From the NCBI GenBank assembly GCA_017449925.1, contig JAFSYO010000120.1, forward strand, positions 1 through 17,691: DNA of 17,691 bases, given 5' to 3'. Under the pieces are notes generated by a model. That model saw only the letters and a list, made by a program, of their open reading frames with translations, searched no databases and had not been told where the DNA came from. The first letter of the stretch is position 1. The number at the start of each line of letters is the position of its first letter. This DNA comes from Stomatobaculum sp. GTDB lineage: Bacteria; Bacillota_A; Clostridia; Lachnospirales; Lachnospiraceae. A program made the translations under genes and the position numbers. This document shows, piece after piece, positions 6,458 through 13,619 of the stretch.

Positions 6458-8131
6458 ATGGGCAAAGATCAGAAGGCCTGCATTTTTTATATAAGAAAAT
6501 GGTTTTTACATAAGACTGCGGCAGTGCTGGCACTGCTGTTCTTCTTTATAGGTTTCGGGACAGCACAGACCTTTGCCGTGGGACAGCCGACATTTGACGG
6601 GAACCAGCTGGTGAAGGCGGTGACCTATATGGGCAGCGAATGGACGGTGAATTTCTGGGACAGCGAGCTGAACACGATGGAGCAGGATTTCCGGCAGATC
6701 CGGGAGGACGGCTTCAACACGGTGATCATAACCATTCCCTGGAGACAATTCCAGCCGGACCTGAACACGGGCGGCCTGAACCCGGATGCTTTCCAGAGGC
6801 TGAAGCGGGTCATGGCCCAGGCAGAGGAATCGGGCCTGCAGGTGATGCTCCGCGTTGGTTACACCTGGGATAACTTCGACCGGGTCCGGGACGTATCAGA
6901 CCGTTACCGGAGACTGCGCACAGACCCCTCCGCCAGAGAACGCTGGCTGGGTTTTGTAAAAAGCGTCTATGGAACAGCCTCCGCATATCGAAGCTTTGGC
7001 GGCGGGTACCTGACCTGGGAGGACTTCTGGGGGTTCATGAAGGAGACAGAGACGAAGGAAAGCGGATACGGCAGTATGGTGGTGAGTACCGGCTATAAGA
7101 ACTGGCTGGAGAAGAACGTATCTCCGGAGGAGATCGCTCTGTACTACGGAGAAGAAGCGGATCAGGCTGCATCCTTCGGCGCGCTGTTTCCGGATAAAGA
7201 GAGTCCGGCCCGGCGATTCGTCTACGCCTGGAACGACGCGTGGATGAACAGCCTTCTGAAGGACTCTCAGGAGGTGTTTCCCGGACTCAGCATGGAGGTC
7301 CGCCTGGACATTGATCCAGTCCCGAGCCTGCAGGGGTATCTGGACGGCTGTGCCCACACGGTGACATTTCCTGCGGAAGATGCATCCTTCACCTGCTGTA
7401 TGTACTCCGCGGCAATGGGATATCCGATCGGCTCTGTGATCACCGCAGGGCAGGGAATCAGAAAAGCCCGGGAGATCCTCGGGGAACTGAAGGAGAAATC
7501 CGGCGGAAAACCGGTGTTTATCGACCAGTTCCTTTATATGGACAACACGCCTGAATTCAAGGACAACGCAAAACTCCGGGAAAATGAAATCGCGGAATAT
7601 ATTACCGGAATGGCGCCGGTCATCCGGGAGGCAGGCAAAGGATATGCAGTGTGGACCTACCGGGACTACGCGGACAATGTCATCGCCAACGGGCAGTTCG
7701 CCCAGGACAGAAAAAGCTGGAGGCTGTACGGCGGCAATATCGTGACAAAGGACGGGAACATGATGCTGTTCCTGCAGGAAGGCGATTCCGCCCAGCAGAA
7801 CCTGTCGAAGCAGTTCACGGTGCTCCCGGATGAAGATTACGTGGAATTTAAGGCGGAGATAGTTTCCGGCGCGGCGGGCGGAGTTTTGCTGGAGATATCA
7901 ACCGGCAGCGCAGAAAGAAAAGTCTTAGTAGAAAAGGACGGAACGGTCCGGGTACCCATGGGACGAAGCGACTCCACAGAACTTACGATCCGCTGCCTGA
8001 AGGGGCAAGTCCGGATCGACGACGTGAAAGTGTATTCCTTTATTACGGAAGGCGGCATTTACCGCGCTGACGGGACCCCGGGACCTTACCTGGAGGCCAT
8101 ACGCACGCTGAACCGCCTGCTGGAGGAATAA
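6458..8131 (+). CDS. Secreted TIM-barrel glycoside hydrolase-like protein with C-terminal beta-sandwich
   Basis: About 557 residues. The start at ATG 6458 has GAGGAG 10 bases upstream and lies downstream of the predicted promoter. A basic head, a hydrophobic core (about 20-38) and a likely cleavage after AQTFA (near residue 40) make a signal peptide. Residues 50-405 look like a (beta/alpha)8 barrel of the cellulase/GH-A type: GFNTVIITIPWRQFQP early, GLQVMLRVGYTW, then VFIDQFLYMDN and a final strand GYAVWTYRDY. Residues 410-540 look like a carbohydrate-binding beta-sandwich. A candidate acid is Glu188 in TWED; where the nucleophile Glu is expected on strand 7 an Asp is seen (Asp356), so family and activity are uncertain. 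It is 63 bp upstream of the dus gene on the same strand. Confidence 0.75.
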   Translation: MGKDQKACIFYIRKWFLHKTAAVLALLFFFIGFGTAQTFAVGQPTFDGNQLVKAVTYMGSEWTVNFWDSELNTMEQDFRQIREDGFNTVIITIPWRQFQPDLNTGGLNPDAFQRLKRVMAQAEESGLQVMLRVGYTWDNFDRVRDVSDRYRRLRTDPSARERWLGFVKSVYGTASAYRSFGGGYLTWEDFWGFMKETETKESGYGSMVVSTGYKNWLEKNVSPEEIALYYGEEADQAASFGALFPDKESPARRFVYAWNDAWMNSLLKDSQEVFPGLSMEVRLDIDPVPSLQGYLDGCAHTVTFPAEDASFTCCMYSAAMGYPIGSVITAGQGIRKAREILGELKEKSGGKPVFIDQFLYMDNTPEFKDNAKLRENEIAEYITGMAPVIREAGKGYAVWTYRDYADNVIANGQFAQDRKSWRLYGGNIVTKDGNMMLFLQEGDSAQQNLSKQFTVLPDEDYVEFKAEIVSGAAGGVLLEISTGSAERKVLVEKDGTVRVPMGRSDSTELTIRCLKGQVRIDDVKVYSFITEGGIYRADGTPGPYLEAIRTLNRLLEE

Positions 8132-8194
8132 GAGAAAGAAAACGGAGCTGGTTTTTGGAAGAGTAAAGCAGATGCGGCTGAGGGAGGAGAAGGA

Positions 8195-9208
8195 GTGAAA
8201 ATATATTTAGCGCCGATGGAAGGAATCACGGGCTTCGTGTTCCGAAACGCCTTTCATTCGGCGTTCGGAGGGGTGGACAAATACTACGCGCCCTTCGTTT
8301 CTCCGGGCCCGGACATCGGGATCCCGAAACGGCAGCTGAGGGACATAAGTCCGGAGAACAATCCGGGGATCCCGCTGGTGCCGCAGATCCTGACAGCCAG
8401 GGCCTCGGATTTCCTGAAAACGGCGGAGCTTTTATATTCCTTCGGATACCGCGAGGTGAACTTTAATCTGGGCTGTCCCTCCGGCACCGTGGCGGCCAAG
8501 GGAAAGGGCGCGGGATTCTTGTCCGATCCCGACGGGCTGGAAGCGTTTTTCCGCGAGGTGTTCCGGGAGACCCCGGCGGACCTTAAAATCTCCGTCAAGA
8601 CAAGGATCGGAAGATACACTCCGGAGGAGTTCCCGGAACTCCTGAAACTGTTTAACGGCTTTCCAATCTCTGAACTGACCGTGCATCCCCGCATCCTGAA
8701 AGAATTCTACCGCGGCCCGGTTCACAGAGAGGCTTATGCCTATGCCGCAGCGCACTCCGGCCTGCCTCTCGTATACAACGGGGACCTCCTGGATACACAG
8801 GATATCGGAAGCATCGCCCGCGATTTCCCGGGCACCGGTGCTGTGATGATCGGCCGGGGACTGCTGCAGGACCCCTTCCTTGCGGAGAAATGGAAAGTTG
8901 AGGAAGGCGGGAAAAAAGCGGAGGCCGGAGGAGCGCGGGAAGCAGAGGAGACGGCGGAGGCCGGAGGAGCGCGGGAAGCAGAGGAGACGGCGGAGGCCGA
9001 CAGACAGCGCCTGCGGCGCTTCCACGACGCTCTGGTGCGCGGATACCTGGAAGCCTACCCCGAGAACCGGAACGTCGTCCTCGCGAAGCTGAAGGAGCTC
9101 TTGGACTATCTGGGCTGCAGTTTCCCGGGAACGGAGAAGATCAGGAAGAAAATGAAAAAAAGCCGCACGGTGGAAGAGTACCTTGCGGCATCGCAGCTGT
9201 TGCTCTGA
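8195..9208 (+). CDS. dus: tRNA-dihydrouridine synthase
   Basis: FMN enzyme that reduces uridines in the tRNA D-loop with NADPH. The 337-residue protein opens with the Dus signature APMEGITGFVFRNAF. The catalytic Cys94 lies in NFNLGCPSGTVAAKGKGAG, followed by KTRIG, the TVHPRILKEFYRG strand, LVYNGDL and the phosphate-binding IGRGLLQDP. Start is GTG 8195 behind GGAGGAG (8183-8189). Unusual is a Glu/Ala/Gly-rich insertion (about residues 234-270) between the barrel and the C-terminal helical tRNA-binding domain, made by two exact copies of a 36-bp unit. The gene lies 63 bp after the glycosidase-like gene and may share its transcript; functions seem unrelated. Which D-loop position it modifies cannot be said. 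Confidence 0.92.
   Translation: MKIYLAPMEGITGFVFRNAFHSAFGGVDKYYAPFVSPGPDIGIPKRQLRDISPENNPGIPLVPQILTARASDFLKTAELLYSFGYREVNFNLGCPSGTVAAKGKGAGFLSDPDGLEAFFREVFRETPADLKISVKTRIGRYTPEEFPELLKLFNGFPISELTVHPRILKEFYRGPVHREAYAYAAAHSGLPLVYNGDLLDTQDIGSIARDFPGTGAVMIGRGLLQDPFLAEKWKVEEGGKKAEAGGAREAEETAEAGGAREAEETAEADRQRLRRFHDALVRGYLEAYPENRNVVLAKLKELLDYLGCSFPGTEKIRKKMKKSRTVEEYLAASQLLL
8918..8999 (+). repeat. 36-bp in-frame tandem repeat inside dus
   Basis: Two identical 36-bp units (8918-8953, 8954-8989) plus the first 10 bases of a third. Each encodes the 12 residues AEAGGAREAEET. The length is a multiple of three, so copy-number change would keep the frame. Confidence 0.95.
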
Positions 9209-9213
9209 GGACG

Positions 9214-9261
9214 GCCGGGAAATTAACCCCGGCAGATTCCCGGCAGCAGCTGCAGTTTTTT
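9214..9261. terminator. Weak hairpin and T-run between convergent genes
   Basis: GCCGGGAA (9214-9221) can pair with TTCCCGGC (9237-9244), and TTTTTT follows at 9256-9261. The T-run is 11 bases from the stem, so this is not a classical terminator, but it lies between the dus stop and the stop of the convergent HTH-Uma2 gene. Confidence 0.3.
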
Positions 9262-10292
9262 CAGGCGTTGGGGAACGGCGCGTCCTTGTCTTCTGCAACG
9301 TCCCGCGCTTCTTTCAGGAATGCGATATAGTTTTTTATATTGTTGAAGTCGATCATACAGTCTCCGCCAAAGATCCCCACCGGAATCTTATCATCGAAGC
9401 CATAGATCCGGATAAAATCCTCCTCCTCAAAAGGATAGACGATGACCCGCTCGGTTATGGGGTCGACGATCCAGTATTCCCGCACACCGGCGTGGCTGTA
9501 TTTATGGAGCTTCAGGATCATGTCTTTTTTGCGGGTGGACGGAGAAATAACTTCGATCGCCAGATCCGGCGCGCCGGAGATGATGCGGGTCTGGATGCTC
9601 TGACGGTCGCAGATGACCATGACGTCCGGCTGGACCATAGTCCGGTCGTCCCGGTCAAGATTCACGTCGCAGGGGGCGATAAAAGGAATACAGTTCCCGC
9701 CCTTCGACGTAATGTGATTAAGCAGCATAGCATGGATCTGCCCGGCGATCAGCTGATGGTCAGTCCTGGGAGAGGACATGTCATAAAATACGCCATCTAT
9801 CAGTTCCACGCGCTTCTCGTCAGGAAGGGCGTAGTAATCCTCCAGAGTGTACTCTCCTTGTCGGGGCCAGACTGCCCTGCCTGCGGCTCCGTAACAGTCC
9901 CAGAGGGCTCCTCCGGGAGCTGTTCCGCAGGAATTTCCGGAGGTTCCGGAAGCTCCTTCTGACACCTCGGGATTCTTTCCTGCATCCCCAGAGCTTATCC
10001 CCGCAGCCTCAGAGCTTATCCTCGCAGCTTCAGGGCTTATCCCCGCAGGATTACCTCTGTTTTCAGCTTTGTTCCTGCGATCAGCCTTGTATGCCGCCTG
10101 CGGCTCCCTGACGAACAATGCGCCGGGAGACAGTACTTTCTCCAGTGCCATTAAAGTATCGTAACGGGGCGATTTTGTCGCGCCGGCAAAGACCTTCTGG
10201 ACAGTGCCCAGCGGAACACCGGAACGCCTGGAAAGCTCATCATTTGTAATTCCCAGTTCTGCTTTTCTTCGCTTCATTTCTTCCAGTGTCAT
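9261..10292 (-). CDS. HTH-Uma2 (DUF820) fusion protein
   Basis: A 343-residue fusion. Residues 1-60 are a Cro/C1-type helix-turn-helix (ITNDELSRRSGVPLGTVQKVFAG). Residues about 65-140 are a low-complexity linker with 7-residue repeats (GISPEAA, RISSEAA, GISSGDA). Residues about 150-335 are a Uma2-family domain: YTLEDYYALPDEKRVELIDG, then PDVMVICD, LAIEVISPSTRKKDMILKL and REYWIVDP, which carry the Asp, Glu and Lys positions of the PD-(D/E)XK nuclease fold. Start ATG 10292 has GGGAGGA with about 6-7 bases spacing; an in-frame GTG at 10313 would read through that site. Uma2 proteins are widespread with little-known function; a DNA-binding or DNA-cleaving role is inferred. It probably binds its own promoter. 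Confidence 0.87.
   Translation of the reverse strand: MTLEEMKRRKAELGITNDELSRRSGVPLGTVQKVFAGATKSPRYDTLMALEKVLSPGALFVREPQAAYKADRRNKAENRGNPAGISPEAARISSEAAGISSGDAGKNPEVSEGASGTSGNSCGTAPGGALWDCYGAAGRAVWPRQGEYTLEDYYALPDEKRVELIDGVFYDMSSPRTDHQLIAGQIHAMLLNHITSKGGNCIPFIAPCDVNLDRDDRTMVQPDVMVICDRQSIQTRIISGAPDLAIEVISPSTRKKDMILKLHKYSHAGVREYWIVDPITERVIVYPFEEEDFIRIYGFDDKIPVGIFGGDCMIDFNNIKNYIAFLKEARDVAEDKDAPFPNA
9989..10051. repeat. Three 21-bp tandem repeats in the HTH-Uma2 linker
   Basis: Three imperfect 21-bp units (9989-10009, 10010-10030, 10031-10051), each containing GGCTTAT or GAGCTTAT followed by CCCGCAG or CTCGCAG, encode the 7-residue repeats of the linker on the minus strand. Confidence 0.85.
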
Positions 10293-10336
10293 CTGAATTC
10301 CTCCCAAATACACATCGATTCAATAACGGAAAAACG

Positions 10337-10382
10337 GATGAGTACTCATCAATAATATACCATATATGGAAATATGTGACAA
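10337..10382 (-). promoter_or_regulatory. Promoter with palindromic operators for the HTH-Uma2 gene
   Basis: On the minus strand: TTGTCA (10382-10377), 17-bp spacer, TATATT (10359-10354). A perfect 14-bp palindrome, GATGAGTACTCATC (10337-10350), covers the expected transcription start, and a 10-bp palindrome, CCATATATGG (10360-10369), fills the spacer next to the -10 box. Both positions suit repression by a dimeric HTH protein, most simply the gene's own product. Confidence 0.65.
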
Positions 10383-10707
10383 CCAAATTCGGATTGATGT
10401 ATGCCGAAAATGGAAAATATCAGGTGCAAAAAGAACACCGGCAGCCAAGCATTCTCTGCAAAGTCAGGTGTGTGAGGCAGATGCTGGCTGAACCGCCGAA
10501 GCGGCTCTCCTCCCGGAACCGGTGTCCTTGAAATTATCTTATCCTCCCCGCGGATATTTGTCCATCCCCGGGGGGCGGTTTTGTTGGCCTTACGCGTTTT
10601 TTCGAAAAACTCAAAAAAAGCCGAAAAACCTGACAGTAATTCTGCGTTTTTGTCGTCCTTATATATAGAGGGCTGAAATAGATACGAGTCCTTCAGAAAG
10701 GAGAAGT
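10383..10707. other. Intergenic region between the two nuclease-family genes
   Basis: No convincing gene. It holds an imperfect hairpin (10442-10490, CAGCC...GGCTG ends), a GC-rich segment ending GGGGGGCGG followed by TTTTGTT (about 10548-10585) that could be a terminator, and A/T homopolymer stretches (10596-10655). TATATATAG near 10660-10668 may be the -10 region of the following gene, but no good -35 box was found. Confidence 0.4.
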
Positions 10708-11841
10708 ATGCAGAATACAGATAGATTCAAGGAAAGCAGGAAGAAACACTCCGGGAAACGACGAAGATCAGTTTACGACGATGTATTCAGGACTATGACG
10801 GTTATGAGTTCGGAGCTGGTGCTGCCGTTGCTGAATGAGATGTGCGGTGACCCGGATCGTTTTAAAGGGACAGAAAAGGTAGAAACACTGTCAGACGACC
10901 TTCTTCTGGTGCAGCCGGACCTGGAACAGGACAAGCGTATAACCGACTCTCTGCTGAGAGTTGAAGGACATGAGGGAGAGATTTATCATCTGGAGTGTCA
11001 GAGCAGCCCTGACGGAATCATCCTCTTACGAATGTTCGAGTACGATTCCCGCATTGCCCTGAAGAATTCAGATCAGACAGAAAATACCATATGTGTACGT
11101 TTTCCCAGATCAGGAATTCTGTTCCTTCGTTCCACAGAAAAGACTCCGGACCGGTTCACGGTGGTGATCAATGTGCCGAGAAAGGGCTGGCATGCTGGAG
11201 AAAACGAGGAGAGCAAAAAAGACAGGGAAAAGGACGGAAAAAAGGACGGGGAACATATAATCAAAGAGTCCAGGGGTGTCGCGGACGAAATAGAGGAGAT
11301 AAGTTACGAGATTGCAGTAGTAAAAATCAGGGATTATACTATAGATAAGATTATTAAGAAACGACTGTATTTTCTTATTCCATTTTATATTTTCTCTTAT
11401 GATCATCTGGAAAGGTACGAAGCAAGCGCAGCACTGAGGTCAGAAATGATCAATGATTTCGAAGAGTTATATCAGCGCCTTGCGGAAGAAAGAATATCAG
11501 GCAGAATCACGGAACATGCCTACCAGATGGTGGTGATCTTGGCGGAGAAAGTAAAACAACAATATACGACCGGATACAGAAAGGTTAGAAAGGAGGTCAG
11601 CAGACTGATGGGAGGACAGGTTTTGACAGATATTGAACCTGTAAAGAGTTATCTTCGTGGAATGAGAGAAGGAAGAGCAGAAGGGAGAGCAGAAGGAAAA
11701 GCAGAAGGAAAAGCAGAAGGTGAACTGATGATGCTGGTGAACCTTGTGGGAAAAGGACTGTTGACTATCGAGGATGCAGCACAGGAAGCCGGCATTACCC
11801 CAGGAGAATTTCGCAAGATTACAGAAGGGTTTTCAGAGTAA
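10708..11841 (+). CDS. Rpn-like PD-(D/E)XK nuclease-family protein
   Basis: A 377-residue protein resembling the Rpn/transposase_31-like family seen in many copies in Clostridia. The N-terminus YDDVFRTMTVMSSELVLPLLNEM matches the family opening. The core has the strand LLRVEGHEGEIYHLECQSS, whose Glu and Gln suit the (D/E)XK-type site, followed by MFEYDSRIAL. A charged insertion (about 170-195) rich in Lys, Asp and Glu interrupts the domain before YEIAVVKIRDY. The tail has EGRA/EGKA repeats (about 320-339), typical of these proteins, then a short helical module (IEDAAQEAGITPGEF). Start ATG 10708 follows AAAGGAG closely. Rpn proteins promote recombination or act in defence in E. coli; the role here is inferred from the fold. 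Confidence 0.8.
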   Translation: MQNTDRFKESRKKHSGKRRRSVYDDVFRTMTVMSSELVLPLLNEMCGDPDRFKGTEKVETLSDDLLLVQPDLEQDKRITDSLLRVEGHEGEIYHLECQSSPDGIILLRMFEYDSRIALKNSDQTENTICVRFPRSGILFLRSTEKTPDRFTVVINVPRKGWHAGENEESKKDREKDGKKDGEHIIKESRGVADEIEEISYEIAVVKIRDYTIDKIIKKRLYFLIPFYIFSYDHLERYEASAALRSEMINDFEELYQRLAEERISGRITEHAYQMVVILAEKVKQQYTTGYRKVRKEVSRLMGGQVLTDIEPVKSYLRGMREGRAEGRAEGKAEGKAEGELMMLVNLVGKGLLTIEDAAQEAGITPGEFRKITEGFSE

Positions 11842-11862
11842 GGAAGCTGATCTTCGGATTTA

Positions 11863-12035
11863 GGGCTATAGACGAAACTTCCTGGATGCACTCCCTCTTT
11901 CCTTGCTTCAGATGACTCGTCATAGACTGAATTCTAAGAGTTGTGGGGCTATAGAGCCTGAGTACTCCGGAGCACTCCCTCGTTCTTTGACGATACAAGG
12001 GAGTGTAGCGGAGGACTTGGGCTCTATAGCCCCAC
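11863..12035. repeat. Three copies of a ~35-nt element forming a 93-nt stem-loop
   Basis: Non-coding 11842-12201 contains three related elements starting GGGCTATAGA and ending CACTCCCT: 11863-11896 and 11946-11980 in direct order, 11998-12032 inverted. The last two make a long stem-loop: 16 perfect pairs (11943-11958 with 12020-12035), then 22 further positions with only three mismatches and three G-U pairs, and a loop near 11981-11997. No T-run follows, so it is not a simple terminator. A further shared AAGGGAGTGnAG occurs at 12103-12114. Nothing else is seen up to the asnA stop at 12202. Confidence 0.85.
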
Positions 12036-12201
12036 GCTTCGTTTGAAACAGAGTGAAAAGCGTATGAATGCGGCCAATTTGAATGTAAAACCGGGGAGGT
12101 GAAGGGAGTGCAGATCGTGACTTTGCTGATATACCCCCACGCCGTGCAAACTATAGATGCTTTTAGCCACAGCTTCTGCCCGCAACCGCTTTCCGCACTG
12201 C

Positions 12202-13209
12202 TTACAGCAGGTGCACGCCGCGCTTCGCGCATTCTTCGCGCATTTCCTTCGGCCAGATGCTGGCCTGGACTTCGCCCACATGGCAGCGGCCGAGGAGAAG
12301 CATGCAGAGACGGCTCTGGCCGATTCCGCCGCCGATGGTGTAAGGAAGTTCTCCTTTTAAAAGAGCCTTGTGGTAGGGCAGTTTTTTCCGATCGGTGCAG
12401 TGGGCCTTGGCCAGCTGCTCCTCCAGGCTCTCTTCGCTGACGCGGATGCCCATGGAGGAAAGCTCCAGGGCGCACTGCAGCGGCTCGAACCAGAAGAGGA
12501 TATCGCCGTTCAGCTCCCAGTCATCGTAGTCCGGCGCGCGGCCGTCGTGGGGTTCGCCGTTGGAAAGGATGTCGCCGATCTGTTCGATGAACACGGCGCC
12601 GTATTCCTTTGCGATCGCGTTCTCTCTATCCTTCGGGGAGAGATCCGGGTATTTGTCCAGAAGCTCCTGGGAGGTGATGAAAGTGATATCCGCGGGCAGG
12701 CGGTACACTGCGGCCGGGTACTTGTACCATACCTCGTGCTGCATGTGCTTCACGATCATATAGATCTGGCGGACGGTGTCCTCCAGCGTCTCCCTGGTGC
12801 GGTCTTCCTTGCGGATGACCCGCTCCCAGTCCCACTGGTCCACGTAGCAGGAGTGCAGATTGTCCAGGACTTCGTCCCTGCGGATCGCGTTCATGCTGGT
12901 GTAAATACCTTCGCCGGGCTTGTAGCCGTAATCGCCCAGGGCATAGCGTTTCCACTTTGCCAGGGACTGGACGACTTCAATGGTCTCTCCGGGGACGCCG
13001 AGCATGTCGAAACTGACAGGCCTCTCCACGCCGTTCAGGTTGTCGTTCAGGCCGCTGTTTCGGGTCACGAACAGAGGAGCGGAGACTCTCTCCAGGTTCA
13101 TCTGCTTGCCGAATTCTTTCTGGAAGAGGTCACGGATGAACTTGATCGCTTCCTGTGTTTGGCGGACGGTAAGTACAGGATCATAGTTTTCAGGAATATA
13201 AACGGACAT
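12202..13209 (-). CDS. asnA: Aspartate-ammonia ligase (asparagine synthetase A)
   Basis: Makes asparagine from aspartate, ammonia and ATP in the cytoplasm; a class II aminoacyl-tRNA-synthetase-like fold. The 335-residue length fits the family (about 330). Recognisable blocks are [31 protein letters not shown] [32 protein letters not shown], the [14 protein letters not shown] stretch and the C-terminal motif [15 protein letters not shown]. Start ATG 13209 lies 6 bases after AAGGAG; the upstream in-frame start at 13242 would translate the GC-rich leader hairpin and is rejected. It is divergent from the L,D-transpeptidase gene. No asparagine T-box is seen in the short leader; twin hairpins are found instead. 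Confidence 0.95.
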   Translation of the reverse strand: MSVYIPENYDPVLTVRQTQEAIKFIRDLFQKEFGKQMNLERVSAPLFVTRNSGLNDNLNGVERPVSFDMLGVPGETIEVVQSLAKWKRYALGDYGYKPGEGIYTSMNAIRRDEVLDNLHSCYVDQWDWERVIRKEDRTRETLEDTVRQIYMIVKHMQHEVWYKYPAAVYRLPADITFITSQELLDKYPDLSPKDRENAIAKEYGAVFIEQIGDILSNGEPHDGRAPDYDDWELNGDILFWFEPLQCALELSSMGIRVSEESLEEQLAKAHCTDRKKLPYHKALLKGELPYTIGGGIGQSRLCMLLLGRCHVGEVQASIWPKEMREECAKRGVHLL

Positions 13210-13219
13210 GGAACGCTCC

Positions 13220-13271
13220 TTCCGGCCCGGGACGCGGGCCAATTATATCTTTCCGGCCCGGGACGCGGGCC
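13220..13271 (-). repeat. Twin GC-rich hairpins in the asnA leader
   Basis: Two identical 21-bp copies (13220-13240 and 13251-13271) spaced by 10 AT-rich bases. On the minus strand each reads GGCCCGCGTCCCGGGCC plus GGAA and folds as GGCCCG/CGGGCC around CGTCC. The proximal hairpin ends about 2-3 bases before the asnA ribosome binding site, so it could influence translation initiation or mRNA stability. Confidence 0.85.
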
Positions 13272-13298
13272 GATTATTCTGTCGCAGTACAACAACGC

Positions 13299-13326
13299 AG
13301 TATATCACAAACCGGCTGATTGTGAA
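13299..13326 (-). promoter_or_regulatory. asnA promoter
   Basis: On the minus strand: TTCACA (13326-13321), 16-bp spacer, TATACT (13304-13299). Each box matches consensus at five of six positions. The start site would be near 13292, giving a leader of about 80 nt that contains both hairpin copies. Confidence 0.6.
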
Positions 13327-13341
13327 ACCTGTTTGATCCGG

Positions 13342-13430
13342 GATTTTCCGTCCCGCCTATCAGATCCGCCCGATTTTCCGTCCCGCCTATCAGATCCGCC
13401 CGATTTTCCGCCCCGCCTATCAGATCCGCC
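13342..13430. repeat. Three 30-bp tandem repeats upstream of asnA
   Basis: Units at 13342-13371, 13372-13401 and 13402-13430, with only one base change (T to C) in the third plus the truncated end. Each contains CCCGCCTATCAGATCCGCC. They lie just upstream of the asnA -35 box and about 190 bp before the L,D-transpeptidase start. There are no spacers, so this is not CRISPR. Confidence 0.95.
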
Positions 13431-13471
13431 GAAAGCCAATATACATCTCGATATATTTTTTGAGAATATTT

Positions 13472-13519
13472 TGACACAGAAACTCGTGACACAGAAACTA
13501 TCGTGTGTTAAAGTATACT
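13472..13519 (+). promoter_or_regulatory. Direct-repeat control region of the L,D-transpeptidase gene
   Basis: TGACACAGAAACT occurs twice (13472-13484 and 13487-13499), 15 bp apart, followed by the -10-like TATACT at 13514-13519. TTGACA at 13471 is too far from it for a standard promoter, so the repeats look more like activator or repressor sites. A short hairpin, GGTTTTCAGAAAACC, lies in the leader near 13524-13538. Confidence 0.5.
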
Positions 13520-13619
13520 GAATGGTTTTCAGAAAACCCGGGAACCGCAGTCAGGGCTTGAATCTTCCGGGAAGCCCCAGGCGGATCCTGATGGTTTATG
13601 CTTTCGGGAGGCTTAAAAA

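Noticed and set aside
9183..9962. 259-codon plus-strand open frame starting inside dus
   Set aside because: Antisense of the Uma2 domain, which has the better-supported motifs and ribosome binding site.
11943..12035. Rho-independent terminator for the Rpn-like gene
   Set aside because: The stem is far longer than usual, lies about 100 bp after the stop and has no T-run on either strand.
12099..12440. Plus-strand ORF after a GGGGAGG site, opposite the end of asnA
   Set aside because: Starts with GTG directly at the purine run, overlaps asnA antisense and encodes a compositionally odd protein.
13210..13320. T-box riboswitch upstream of asnA
   Set aside because: The predicted leader is only about 80 nt, and neither the conserved T-box sequence nor the antiterminator is visible.
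13342..13430. CRISPR array
   Set aside because: The 30-bp units abut each other with no unique spacers, and no cas gene is present.
12370..13521. 383-codon plus-strand open frame opposite asnA
   Set aside because: Antisense shadow; its C-terminus is just the translated 30-bp repeats.
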